Below, in pieces: positions 1 through 8,058 of a stretch of DNA of 64,000 nt. Below the pieces are notes generated by a model. The model did not search any database. It worked only from the letters and a program-made list of their open reading frames with translations, and was not told the DNA's origin. This stretch comes from an uncultured Eubacteriales bacterium (GTDB taxonomy: Bacteria > Bacillota > Clostridia > Christensenellales > DTU072), in contig CASFAV010000004.1 of NCBI GenBank assembly GCA_949292905.1, positions 1 through 64,000 of the forward strand, given 5' to 3'. The translations under genes and the position numbers were made by a program. The first letter of the stretch is position 1, and every line of letters begins with the position of its first letter.

Positions 1-1021
1 CAGGGATCGTGACGCTTGTCAAACCGCTGCATCCGTAGAATGCCTCATAGCCGATGCTTGTCCCCCCGGTGATGATCACCTCTTTCAAGGATTTGGGGAC
101 ATAATCGTTATTGTATGAATAATTCGACGCGCCGAAGATATTGCCGAAATGAGTTGCGCCTGTACCGTCAGCTTTCTCTCCGACAAACGGGATCGTCATA
201 CCTGTCAAACCGCTGCATCCGGAGAATGCGCTATCGCCGATGTTTCTCACGCTGTCCGGGATCGTGACGCTTGTCAAGCCGCTGCATCCGGAGAATGCAT
301 AAGAGTCGATGCTTGTCATGCTGTCGGGAATTGTTACGCTTGTCAAAGAGACGCATCCGGAAAATGCGTAATAGCCGATGCTTGTCACACTATCGGGAAT
401 TGTGATGCTTGTCAAACCGCTGCATCCGGAGAATGCATAAGAGTCGATGCTTGTCACGCTGTCCGGAATCGTGATGCTTGTCAAACCGCTGCATCCGGAG
501 AATGCCCAACTGCCGATGCTTGTCACATTGTTCCCGATCGTGACGCTTGTCAAGTTACTGCGATTTTCGAAAGCTCCCCCTTTTATCCCAACCACGGGCA
601 AGCCGTTGATCTCGTCGGGGATCTCGACCGAGGTCGCAGATGAGCCGCAAGAGGAGACGATATAGCCGTCTTTTTGTTCGTTCAATTCATAGCTCAAAGC
701 TGTTTGAGCGCCTTCGTTGTCATATGAGCCGCAATTTTTGCAACAATGTGTAGCGGGGTCGTAATCGTGCTCAATCAAAGGAAGCTGCAATTCTCCCCAC
801 GTCGCTTCAATAGTAGCGGCGGCGTCTTTGAAATATTTGCCGCAAGACGTACACCGCCAATGCTCAATGTTGCCCCCTGAGGTGCATGTAGACTCCCTAA
901 CGTCAACATGCATCAACGAATGTTTGTGAGAGTTATCGCCGCATGCCGCAAGCGTGAACGTTAAAAGCATCGCAGCCGCCAAAATCACTGCGATCACTAC
1001 ACCGATCCTTCCTCTTTTCAT
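1..1021 (-). CDS. BspA-like leucine-rich-repeat lipoprotein (3' end beyond window)
   Basis: The frame opens at the ATG at 1019-1021, preceded by a GGGGAGG ribosome binding site, and runs off the window edge, so only the first 340 codons are visible. Residues 1-27 form a lipoprotein signal ending in LAAC (lipid-anchored Cys27). Residues of about 40-95 hold paired cysteines (CTSCG, CCKNCG) like a small zinc-ribbon spacer. From about residue 150 there are at least seven 23-residue repeats of the type LTSITIPDSVTSIGYYAF followed by a GC-containing turn, the TpLRR/BspA pattern. The sixth repeat carries an insertion of about 40 residues. BspA proteins are surface adhesins, so an outward-facing role in binding host or community partners is likely but inferred. 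The 69-bp repeat units are nearly identical at the DNA level. Confidence 0.9.
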   Translation of the reverse strand, partial: MKRGRIGVVIAVILAAAMLLTFTLAACGDNSHKHSLMHVDVRESTCTSGGNIEHWRCTSCGKYFKDAAATIEATWGELQLPLIEHDYDPATHCCKNCGSYDNEGAQTALSYELNEQKDGYIVSSCGSSATSVEIPDEINGLPVVGIKGGAFENRSNLTSVTIGNNVTSIGSWAFSGCSGLTSITIPDSVTSIDSYAFSGCSGLTSITIPDSVTSIGYYAFSGCVSLTSVTIPDSMTSIDSYAFSGCSGLTSVTIPDSVRNIGDSAFSGCSGLTGMTIPFVGEKADGTGATHFGNIFGASNYSYNNDYVPKSLKEVIITGGTSIGYEAFYGCSGLTSVTIP

Positions 1022-1262
1022 AATGCCTCCCCGCACACGATTACCGTATGCATATTTTTGTCGTTACATTTCATAAACGCCACTGTTCGGTGAACAAACC
1101 TAACGAAGCTTTGTACATCGAATAGTTTAATTGATGTCAATTAATTACGATGTTGTTAAGCGTAACCAAATGGCATGCTTATGTTTTATGGTAATATAAT
1201 AACACCTTAACTATAAATTGTAAAGACGGTGTAAGTTTTACAACATTCATGCAAGTTGCTGT

Positions 1263-1457
1263 TTATTCATGGTTTTCTCCTTTGATATCGTCTATTTGTT
1301 TGAGCCGTTCAAGCCATTTGACTACACATCCGTTTTCCAAAAAGCCAAGCAATGCTCCGTCGCAGAAACGTTCGGCGCGAATCGCACCGACTATCTTAAC
1401 ATATTCGCGAAACGACGGATTGGTCATTATATAAATAACACCGTGTTGCTCACTCAT
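1263..1457 (-). CDS. Short GIY-YIG/T5orf172-type ORF, probably truncated
   Basis: A 64-residue reading frame. Its first 22 residues (GVIYIMTNPSFREYVKI) match the opening strand of GIY-YIG/T5orf172 (Mug113) nuclease-like proteins. The rest does not follow the family and is far too short for a complete domain, so the product is probably a remnant or chimera. A GGAGG ribosome binding site lies upstream. The start codon overlaps the stop of the upstream WYL fragment as ATGA, a sign of former translational coupling. Function unknown; probably inactive as a nuclease. Confidence 0.5.
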   Translation of the reverse strand: MSEQHGVIYIMTNPSFREYVKIVGAIRAERFCDGALLGFLENGCVVKWLERLKQIDDIKGENHE

Positions 1458-1840
1458 AGAATTCCCTCCGGATAGGCTTCGTTAATTTTCTGCAAATGAT
1501 GCTTCAAGGCTTTCACCACACTCTCCGGTCCCACAATCCTCAATTTCTCTCCGAGCATGCAGCACCAGCCGAAGAAGACAGGGCTGAGCTGTACGGCGGC
1601 GGAGAAAGTGACGCGGTTGTCGGGCTTGCAATATACGGGCAAGTCTTCGCCGAATTTGTCGTAGATGACGTCGAGAATGCTTTTGTCCGCTTCGAAAGAG
1701 ACTTCAACCGATTCGCCTCCGAACATTGAAAAAGCTTGCTTGCGATGTTCGGAGATATCGAGAGATTGCGGACGGGCAGAGACATTGATATCTGTATCAG
1801 TTACTTTCACATCCTGCATTCTGTCCACGCGATTTACGGC
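1454..1840 (-). pseudogene. C-terminal remnant of a WYL-domain transcriptional regulator
   Basis: About 125 residues match only the end of WYL regulators: a final WYL-like strand (VDRMQDV), then the C-terminal extension with FGEDLPVY, the SPVFFGW motif and the closing IVGPESVVKALKHHL helix. The N-terminal HTH and most of the WYL ligand domain are missing. The only start-like codon, a GTG at 1826-1828, has no ribosome binding site. Upstream sequence switches abruptly near 1832 into a coding-like segment on the opposite strand, so the 5' half was probably lost by rearrangement. WYL proteins regulate many stress and defence loci, but nothing functional can be claimed for this copy. Confidence 0.7.
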
Positions 1841-2191
1841 AAAGACCGTAAAGGCAAAGAAATCTCTATCAAACTTGCCTGCTACCGTGAAGTAGACAGC
1901 TTTATCAGCCTTCTCCGTAACAGAACGGACAAGCGTGGTACTGTCGTCGAATCTATTGACTTTACGGACTATAAGGCGCTGCCTATGGATCCCGTGAATT
2001 GCTTTGAACAGGAACAGACGGATTACACGAAATACGATGAGCTCGTAGGCGCGTTACAGTTATCCGCATTGGAACTTGCAATCCTGAACTGCTATATGAA
2101 TGGTATGGTACAATTTGAAGTTTGCGCCGAACTCGGTATCGGCAGAGGCAAGATAAACTCCCGCAAAGCAAGCATCCGTCAGAGATATTAA
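1832..2191 (+). pseudogene. Sigma-region-4-like HTH protein, 5'-truncated
   Basis: An open frame of about 120 codons with protein-like composition. It ends in a helix-turn-helix of sigma-70 region 4 style: LSALELAILNCYMNG, then a second and third helix ending GRGKINSRKASIRQRY and TAA. The first plausible codons (IYGKDRKGKEI) abut the WYL fragment on the other strand. No ATG with a ribosome binding site exists in this frame, because the upstream ATG at 1736 lies inside antisense WYL sequence. Similar small HTH proteins occur on mobile elements of gut Clostridia; that link is inference. Probably a non-functional fragment. Confidence 0.55.
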
Positions 2192-2239
2192 GCCTTTACG
2201 GCGCGCTTTGATATGACGCCGAATTTCATACAAACATAG

Positions 2240-2274
2240 AGGCAGGCACCATGATCTGATGTCTGCCTATTTTT
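2240..2274 (+). terminator. Intrinsic terminator after the sigma-like fragment
   Basis: AGGCAGGCA pairs with TGTCTGCCT (one G-T pair) across a loop of about 11 nt and is followed by ATTTTT. It lies 48 nt after the TAA of the sigma-like fragment, which implies that fragment was once a transcribed gene. Confidence 0.65.
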
Positions 2275-2606
2275 ATGCGTTGACGTTTTGCAAAAAAGCC
2301 TCTGAACGCCTTTGTTTGACGTGGCGAGCCGTGGACGATTCCCTATCGTCTTAATACGTTTCAAGCCGCAGAAAGGCTATTCCGCGCCTCAAACGGCGTT
2401 TCACTCTCTGATTTGTATTAAATACAAGATATTACGTTTTAATCGCTCCTAATACCTATATATCGTATCGATTTAGGCTATGCACGCTTTTCGATTTATT
2501 TACGGAATAACGAACAAATAAATCAAACGCTTTTTTCGTACTTCCTCCTTATAATATCGAAACGATCGCACGCGACGGAAAACGATATCCTGAAACACGA
2601 AATTCA
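2275..2606. other. AT-rich gap without recognisable gene
   Basis: No frame on either strand shows a start with a ribosome binding site or a recognisable product. The stretch is AT-rich and separates the decayed locus from the GH43 gene. I see no convincing promoter or RNA structure here. Confidence 0.5.
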
Positions 2607-2650
2607 TTTTTTTATATTATAGTATTTCTTTTTTTATATTATAGTATTTC
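2607..2650. repeat. Perfect 22-bp tandem duplication
   Basis: Seven T residues followed by ATATTATAGTATTTC occur at 2607-2628 and are repeated exactly at 2629-2650. The pair lies just past the stop of the GH43 gene. It may be a polymerase-slippage duplication; no function is evident. Confidence 0.85.
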
Positions 2651-2662
2651 TATAAATATATT

Positions 2663-5155
2663 TTAATAATATCGGCGTTTACGTTTTATCGCTGCGATCG
2701 CCGCTCCTGCGGCGAGCGCTACCGCTATCAAAAGAAGCGTGGCGGCAACGCCCGTGAGAGCGTATTGTATATATTTCGCTTCCTCGTTGCTTCCCTCCGC
2801 AATAACCGTATATTCCGGTACGACGCCGTCCGTTATCGGCGCCGCTATCACTACGTTTTCGACGTCCAAGCGCATTCTCAACGTGCCCGCGCGCAATTCC
2901 TCTATAAGCTTCTGCGCGAACTCTCCCACGTTCGTCAGCGCGTAATCGAATTCGGTATCCGCGCCGTATTCCAGTACCTTCACGCCGTCGCGGTAGAACG
3001 ATATAGAACCGTCTCCGTTCACGGATATCGCGGCGCGCGCGCCCTCGGACGAATAGAACGCTTTATGCGGCTCGTCCGCAAAGGCTTTGTATCCGTCGCA
3101 TTCGGTCATACTTTCAAACACGCTTATTGCCGTATTTCCGTAGAAGTATTGCATTACCGCGAGATTCACTCTCACGTTCTCGCCCTCGATGACCGTCACC
3201 CAGTCGTCGCCGTAGGCGGTATAATCGAATGATATGCTGAAGCCGTCGTCGTTTAGCCCCGGCATCGCAAGGAAGGCGCTTCCGTAATTCAACCTCGAAT
3301 ACTCCGCGTAATACGGCGACGGGGCTATCTCCGCAAACGTTTCGCCGTCTCCTACGTATCCGCTTGCCGCCCTTGTTGCGGTGACTTCTTCGTCGTACCA
3401 CAGTTCGTCCGCATAAGAATAGGTATTTGTAAATAACGCAATATCCGCGGTTGCCTCAGGCAACGCGGTCTTACTCGCGGCGAGCGCGAGCGCCGTTTCC
3501 TTACTCGGATACATATACGCCCACAGCGTTTCGCCCTCCTCCGCGCATACCGCCGCGATCGCCGTAGTGACCGCGGTGGTGCCCTCCATTGTCTGCATAA
3601 GGGCGTAACCCGAATATCTCTTGCCGCCCGTTTCGACAGCGAACGCGCCGCTTGCTTTATCGTACTCCCAGCTTCCCGAAATATCCCCCGCTATCCTGCC
3701 GCCGGCGTCAAATACCGCTTCCTTTTCCTTACAGGGCGCGCGGTATATGCCGTTGTCGCCGGTCATTACGAACAGACCGTACGTTCCCGCAAAATCGCAG
3801 TTTTCGCCACCCGTTATTACTTTATCGGTATCCTTTATAGCCTCAAACGGCGCGGCGACAAGCCAGCCGTCCGACGTTACGAGAAGCTCGTGCGCTTTCA
3901 TTACGTGGAACACGGTGCCGTCGGTGAATTTGTTGTGGTACACGACGTAATGCTTGCCGTCGTCGTCGGTAAACACGCTGTTGTGCCCTTGGGCTATATA
4001 GTTATGATCCCACCATCTGAAGCCGTAGCCGCTCATCACGCGTATGCCGTTATCGTCGTAGTTACCGAAGGTATCGTCATCCTCGGTATGCTTGTACAGG
4101 GCGGTATCTCCTCGAGCGTCGAGGTATTCTCCGTCGGGGGTGCGGCTACGGTAGTAGCGCATATTGTATCCGTCACTCGGACCGTATCCGCCGTAGGATA
4201 CGAACAGATAATAATACCCGTTGATGTATTCGATATAGGAGCCTTCGCCGGAGGAGCCCGCCCCGCCAGCGATATGCTTACCGAAGTATTCGTCCGAATA
4301 CACCGTGAAAGCGCGCGTACCGTCCGCTACCTCGCCTTCGACCTCGGTGGCGTATCCGACGCCGTAATCTCTCAAGCCCGTTTCTTCGTCGAGCTCCAGC
4401 ATATAGATACCGCCGTACCACGAGCCGTAGATAAGTTTCAGCTCTCCTTCCTCGTCGTAGAAAACCGCGGGATCTATCGCGTTGACCATATAAGTGAGTT
4501 CGCCTTCGTCGCTCACGCCGTAACGCTCCGGCACCTCGTCCGTTCCGCACACCTTCCCGAAATCGGTATATCGCGCTTTATCCGAATAATGGAAGCCCGA
4601 CCAGACCACCGTGCCCGCATAGCTCCAGTTCCCGTTCAGAGATTCCGATTCGAGCAGCACTATCGACGAGGTATTCATATAGCTTCCGTTGACCGAAAGA
4701 TACATCGTCCACTTACCTTTCGCCCTGTTGTAAATGACGTCGGGCGCCCACGAGTTGCCGAGTATCGTATCGACGTCGAGCGAGGAATATGCGGCGGGCG
4801 TTCTGAGCTCCGCATAAAGTTTTTCGGAGTCGCCGAGATTATTCTCTAAAAAAGTCCAGTTGACGAGATCGTAAGACTTCGCGTTCGCTATCTGCGTGCC
4901 GAATACGAAATAAACTTTTTTAAGCCCCGCTTTCGCGTCCGCCGAGGGATAGGTATTGCCTTCCTCGTCCTCGTAGGCAAGAACTATCGAAGGATCGTGC
5001 ACCGCCACGGTGTCGTGTAAAGTATAACTCGCAACGCGATTTTGCGGATTTTGCGTTTCGACGCCGCTTCCGTCGCGCGAGCACGCAGCGAGCGTAAATA
5101 CCAAAACCGTACATAAAACCGTAACCGTAACGACCGCGAACACGCGTTTACCCAT
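2663..5155 (-). CDS. Membrane-anchored GH43 family glycosidase (arabinanase-like)
   Basis: 830 residues. Residues 1-25 are a lipoprotein signal (LAAC, Cys25). The five-bladed propeller of glycoside hydrolase family 43 spans roughly 45-440. It shows HDPSI (Asp54, probable general base), NAIDPAVFYDEEG (pKa-modulating Asp) and SGEGSYIEY (probable general-acid Glu). GNYDDNGIRVMSGY and QGHNSVFTDDDGKHYVVYH are typical of endo-1,5-alpha-arabinanases and related arabinofuranosidases. Residues of about 440-560 resemble the C-terminal beta domain of such enzymes, followed by a second beta-rich module of about 200 residues. A hydrophobic helix at about 795-817 with a KRKRRYY tail ends the protein. It likely cleaves plant arabinan at the cell surface. 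AAGGAGGG precedes the ATG. Exact substrate is uncertain. Confidence 0.88.
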   Translation of the reverse strand: MGKRVFAVVTVTVLCTVLVFTLAACSRDGSGVETQNPQNRVASYTLHDTVAVHDPSIVLAYEDEEGNTYPSADAKAGLKKVYFVFGTQIANAKSYDLVNWTFLENNLGDSEKLYAELRTPAAYSSLDVDTILGNSWAPDVIYNRAKGKWTMYLSVNGSYMNTSSIVLLESESLNGNWSYAGTVVWSGFHYSDKARYTDFGKVCGTDEVPERYGVSDEGELTYMVNAIDPAVFYDEEGELKLIYGSWYGGIYMLELDEETGLRDYGVGYATEVEGEVADGTRAFTVYSDEYFGKHIAGGAGSSGEGSYIEYINGYYYLFVSYGGYGPSDGYNMRYYRSRTPDGEYLDARGDTALYKHTEDDDTFGNYDDNGIRVMSGYGFRWWDHNYIAQGHNSVFTDDDGKHYVVYHNKFTDGTVFHVMKAHELLVTSDGWLVAAPFEAIKDTDKVITGGENCDFAGTYGLFVMTGDNGIYRAPCKEKEAVFDAGGRIAGDISGSWEYDKASGAFAVETGGKRYSGYALMQTMEGTTAVTTAIAAVCAEEGETLWAYMYPSKETALALAASKTALPEATADIALFTNTYSYADELWYDEEVTATRAASGYVGDGETFAEIAPSPYYAEYSRLNYGSAFLAMPGLNDDGFSISFDYTAYGDDWVTVIEGENVRVNLAVMQYFYGNTAISVFESMTECDGYKAFADEPHKAFYSSEGARAAISVNGDGSISFYRDGVKVLEYGADTEFDYALTNVGEFAQKLIEELRAGTLRMRLDVENVVIAAPITDGVVPEYTVIAEGSNEEAKYIQYALTGVAATLLLIAVALAAGAAIAAIKRKRRYY

Positions 5156-5219
5156 ATCGAGTCCCTCCTTCCCGACGCACGCTTAAGAAAACTTTTCCGA
5201 AATCGCGCTTTGCACGCAA

Positions 5220-5248
5220 ATTTTAACAAAATCGGCTGTAAATGTCAA
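5220..5248 (-). promoter_or_regulatory. Promoter of the GH43 gene
   Basis: TTGACA (complement of 5243-5248), a 17-nt spacer and TAAAAT (complement of 5220-5225). It lies 65 nt upstream of the GH43 start, so the gene is probably monocistronic. Confidence 0.75.
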
Positions 5249-5304
5249 TATCGAACGAAGCGGAAACAGCGCTTAACCGAATTACGGCGCGTTTTTGCCC
5301 GCAT

Positions 5305-5334
5305 AAAAAACGGCGCCGCGAAACGGGCGCCGTT
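5305..5334 (-). terminator. Terminator of the amidohydrolase gene
   Basis: AACGGCGCC pairs with GGCGCCGTT. On the minus strand the stem is followed by a T run, 18 nt after the amidohydrolase stop. Confidence 0.85.
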
Positions 5335-5351
5335 CCTTAATTCAAACCGGG

Positions 5352-6932
5352 TCACGATCGATTCTTCAATATCACTTTTCCGTTCTTTTCGGGCAAAAAC
5401 TCTCCTTTTTTCAGAACGGCTTTTCCGTTGACGTAGACGTATTCGACGCCTTCGGGCGTGTAATCGGGTTCGTCCGTTTTCACCTTTATCCCGTCCGGCG
5501 CGAATACGGTGATATCTGCGTAGAAACCTTTTGCGAGCTTACCGCGCTCCTTTATGCCGAAGCGTTCCGCCGTCTTGAGCGTCATTTTATTGACGACGGT
5601 TTCCGTAGGCACGCCGAATTCCTCGGCGAGCTTATAAAAAAGCGGGAAAGCCTGATACGCGGCGCCGTTCTGAACGCCCGCTTCTTCCACCCAGGCGTCC
5701 GTCATGAATACCGAGAGATCATCGCGCATGAGGCGTTTCAGAATATCGCGGTTATAATATTTGCCGAGATACATACGCCCTTGCCCGTTACTTAATTCTA
5801 CGAGCTTGATATAGGTGTCGAAAGAGGACGCGCCTTCTTCGCGGGCTATTTCCTCCACCGTCTTGCCCTCGTAATCCTTATGTTCGGGCGAAATATACGC
5901 CACCGTGAAATCCTCGAAGTCTATTCCGAGCAGCTTTTTCGTTATCCATACCATTGTCTTGAGCTTGAAACGCGGGAGGCCTTTATTGCGCTTTGCTCTG
6001 TCCATCTGCATATACCAGGCGGGAAGCACCACCGTTATCACCGACGCGCCGTACTCGAAAGAATAGTTGTCGTAAGCGATGTCGAAGCCCTCCTCTCTCA
6101 ATTTACGGAACTTCGCGAGCATCGGCTCCAGGGACTTCCACGAGGTTTCTCCCACGAAAATGAGGTGCGAGAATTCCGTTTTCACGCCGCTCGCTTTCAT
6201 TATGTCGGCTACCTCGTCGAGCGCGAGCTCGAGATGCGGCTTCGATATGAGCGGGAAGCCCAAAGCCACTTTCGAACAGGCGCGCGGGTGTACGGTAAGG
6301 ATTCCGCCGTACTTCGCCACACGCTTTGCGAAAGCTATGAGTTCCTCTTTTTTCGAATATATCCCCGGCTCGTACATAAGCCCCAGAGAACCGCCGAAAG
6401 CGCCGCCCTCCATAGCCTCGTCCACATAGCTCAACGCTTTTTCGAGCTCCTTCTCGGTGAGTGAGCGCGCCTCGTAGCCGCTTACCCCTATCCTCACGGT
6501 GCCGTGCCCTATGAGCGGCGCGATATTGACGTAGAGATTGCCCTCCGCGTTACGCACGAAATCCCGAAACGAACCCGGTTTACGGGCGTGGAAAAGTCCT
6601 CCGCCCACTTTGTCGGCGTAAGGGCTGTTTTCGTCCAGTCCGAATGGCGAGAAGCCGCAGTTACCGGTCACCTGCGTGGTGATGCCCTGTCGTAAAAAGG
6701 GCTCGAAAAACTTCTCGGCGTCTTCTCTGTCAACGAAGAAATCGTTATGCGAATGGGCGTCGATCCAACCGGGGCTCACGGTAAGTCCCGAGCAGTATAT
6801 TACTTCGTCCGCCTCGCAGTCTATGCCTTCCGCGACATCTACAATTCTCTCGCCCTCGACGAGCACGTCGCCGTAGAATCCCTTTTCTCCGCTGCCGTCT
6901 ATGATAAAGCCGTTCTTAAATAATGTTTTCAC
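5352..6932 (-). CDS. N-acyl-D-amino-acid deacylase family amidohydrolase
   Basis: 526 residues from a GTG start at 6930-6932. This start is chosen because GGAGGT sits just upstream and because an ATG further out (6972-6974) falls inside the promoter. The protein is an amidohydrolase-superfamily TIM barrel. Visible features are the metal-binding IDAHSHNDF, VTGNCGFSPFG (the metal-bridging Cys typical of D-aminoacylases), HPRAC, EFSHLIF, and the late catalytic Asp in FMTDAW. The N- and C-terminal beta segments (LFKNGFIIDGSG; ADITVFAPD) form the usual sandwich domain. The family removes N-acyl groups from D-amino acids or processes related N-acyl or dihydropyrimidine-like substrates; the substrate here is unknown. 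Single-gene unit with its own promoter and terminator. Confidence 0.88.
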   Translation of the reverse strand: MKTLFKNGFIIDGSGEKGFYGDVLVEGERIVDVAEGIDCEADEVIYCSGLTVSPGWIDAHSHNDFFVDREDAEKFFEPFLRQGITTQVTGNCGFSPFGLDENSPYADKVGGGLFHARKPGSFRDFVRNAEGNLYVNIAPLIGHGTVRIGVSGYEARSLTEKELEKALSYVDEAMEGGAFGGSLGLMYEPGIYSKKEELIAFAKRVAKYGGILTVHPRACSKVALGFPLISKPHLELALDEVADIMKASGVKTEFSHLIFVGETSWKSLEPMLAKFRKLREEGFDIAYDNYSFEYGASVITVVLPAWYMQMDRAKRNKGLPRFKLKTMVWITKKLLGIDFEDFTVAYISPEHKDYEGKTVEEIAREEGASSFDTYIKLVELSNGQGRMYLGKYYNRDILKRLMRDDLSVFMTDAWVEEAGVQNGAAYQAFPLFYKLAEEFGVPTETVVNKMTLKTAERFGIKERGKLAKGFYADITVFAPDGIKVKTDEPDYTPEGVEYVYVNGKAVLKKGEFLPEKNGKVILKNRS

Positions 6933-6953
6933 CGCGCACCTCCGGTTTTTTTT

Positions 6954-6982
6954 ATTATATAAAAGGCTCTGCACCGTGTCAA
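6954..6982 (-). promoter_or_regulatory. Consensus promoter of the amidohydrolase gene
   Basis: TTGACA (complement of 6977-6982), 17-nt spacer, TATAAT (complement of 6954-6959). Predicted transcription starts near 6947, downstream of the ATG at 6974, which supports the GTG start at 6932. Confidence 0.9.
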
Positions 6983-7016
6983 TACCGCGCTTTGCGCATG
7001 CCGTATACGGGCATAT

Positions 7017-7043
7017 AAAAAGCCCGCCTTTTTACGGCGGGCT
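7017..7043 (-). terminator. Terminator of the small lipoprotein gene
   Basis: AGCCCGCC pairs with GGCGGGCT over a 7-nt loop, followed on the minus strand by TTTTTATA. Confidence 0.85.
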
Positions 7044-7068
7044 GTAAAATCGGAATAGCCGTTTCGGG

Positions 7069-7668
7069 TTACCTTATAACGGTTTCCGGGATAGTCACTA
7101 CGGTAGAATCGATATTCTTGAATACCATCTCCACTTTGGCGGGCACCCCCTCCACGGTAGTTGAAGCGCTGATCGTGCAGTTACCGCCTTTGAGGGTAAG
7201 CTCTATCTTCTTGAGCGTTATGCCGTCGAAAGAAATATCGGCGTCGCTTCTCGCCATATACACCTTATATTCGCGCGAATATTCGTAGTTCTTCCCGTTG
7301 AAAAGTTCTTCAACGGCATATTCTGCCAAAGGATCGGCGTCTTCGGACGTTTCCGGAACGTATCTTCCGTAATCGCTTACCCAGCCGTCGGCGGTTTTCG
7401 TATAGGTATAGAGGTATCCGTCATCTTTGAGCTCGGTATAGTACGGCTCGGACTCGGAATCGACGTAATAGGCTTTGTTGCCGTCGATCTTCATCGTATA
7501 CGAATACTCCATATCCAATGCTTCCATCGAAACGGAGAACTCGAGGCTTTCGGCTGTTTCGAGCTTCTCCCTGAAATCGTCGATTTTCGTAACGCTGTTG
7601 CAAGCGGAAAGCGCAAAACTCATCGCGATAAAGATCGCGATCGTCAAAATTACAGATAATTTTTTCAT
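7069..7668 (-). CDS. Small lipoprotein of unknown function
   Basis: 199 residues from the ATG at 7666-7668, where GGAGGAATAACA gives a strong ribosome binding site. An in-frame ATG further upstream would translate through promoter and operator DNA and is rejected. Residues 1-23 are a lipoprotein signal ending LSAC (Cys23). The mature part is an acidic, beta-rich domain with YTMKIDGNKAYYV and repeated aromatic strands, resembling LolA/LppX-like or DUF-type lipoproteins, but I cannot assign a family. It diverges from the XRE regulator at 7750, and one palindromic operator fills its promoter spacer, so it is probably repressed by that regulator. Confidence 0.85.
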   Translation of the reverse strand: MKKLSVILTIAIFIAMSFALSACNSVTKIDDFREKLETAESLEFSVSMEALDMEYSYTMKIDGNKAYYVDSESEPYYTELKDDGYLYTYTKTADGWVSDYGRYVPETSEDADPLAEYAVEELFNGKNYEYSREYKVYMARSDADISFDGITLKKIELTLKGGNCTISASTTVEGVPAKVEMVFKNIDSTVVTIPETVIR

Positions 7669-7687
7669 TGTTATTCCTCCTACGGAA

Positions 7688-7716
7688 ATTGTATAAGAAG
7701 TTTTCTTCTTTGTCAA
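7688..7716 (-). promoter_or_regulatory. Lipoprotein promoter with operator embedded in the spacer
   Basis: TTGACA (complement of 7711-7716), 17-nt spacer, TACAAT (complement of 7688-7693). The spacer at 7695-7710 is the perfect palindrome AAGAAG-TTTT-CTTCTT, so a bound repressor would block RNA polymerase. Confidence 0.85.
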
Positions 7717-7723
7717 TATTCTA

Positions 7724-7739
7724 TAGAAGTTTTCTTCTA
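7724..7739. promoter_or_regulatory. Second palindromic operator, in front of the XRE gene
   Basis: TAGAAG-TTTT-CTTCTA is a perfect palindrome with the same core as the copy at 7695-7710. The centres are 29 bp apart (about 2.8 helical turns), compatible with cooperative binding on one DNA face. It ends 10 nt before the XRE start codon and suggests autorepression. Confidence 0.75.
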
Positions 7740-7749
7740 AAATTGAAGC

Positions 7750-7956
7750 ATGTTCGTTATCGCTTCGAGAATAAAGGAACTTCGACAAGAAAAAGGCATG
7801 AATCAGGCGCAATTAGGCGCCGCTATCGGCGTGAGTCAAAAAGCGGTAGATTACTGGGAGCGCGGCGTAAACGAACCCAAAGCCTCGTATATCTACAAAA
7901 TGGCTGAAGTTCTGGAAGTATCTTCGGACTATCTTTTAGGGCTCAAGGACTGGTAG
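7750..7956 (+). CDS. XRE-family (Cro/CI-like) transcriptional regulator
   Basis: 68 residues consisting almost only of a five-helix HTH_3 domain. RIKELRQEKGMNQAQLGAAI, then GVSQKAVDYWERGVNEP (recognition helix) and the dimer-like end SDYLLGLKDW are all standard. It diverges from the small lipoprotein gene with 81 bp between starts. That gap holds two identical-core palindromes, so it most likely represses both genes. No clear Shine-Dalgarno sequence precedes the ATG because the region is occupied by the second operator. The signal it answers to is unknown. Confidence 0.9.
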   Translation: MFVIASRIKELRQEKGMNQAQLGAAIGVSQKAVDYWERGVNEPKASYIYKMAEVLEVSSDYLLGLKDW

Positions 7957-8058
7957 AAGTCCGCCGTAAATCGAATCTTATACGCGAAAACAAGCGTATC
8001 GTATACATGATTTTGCAAAGCTTTCGGTAACTTAATTTTTATTTATATTCTTTTATAT

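Noticed and set aside
189-560. CRISPR-like regular repeats
   Set aside because: The 69-bp periodic repeats are contiguous coding LRR units without unique spacers; no cas gene is present.
6933-6974. ATG start 14 codons upstream for the amidohydrolase
   Set aside because: It lies inside the -10/-35 region upstream of the predicted transcription start; the GTG at 6932 has GGAGGT before it.
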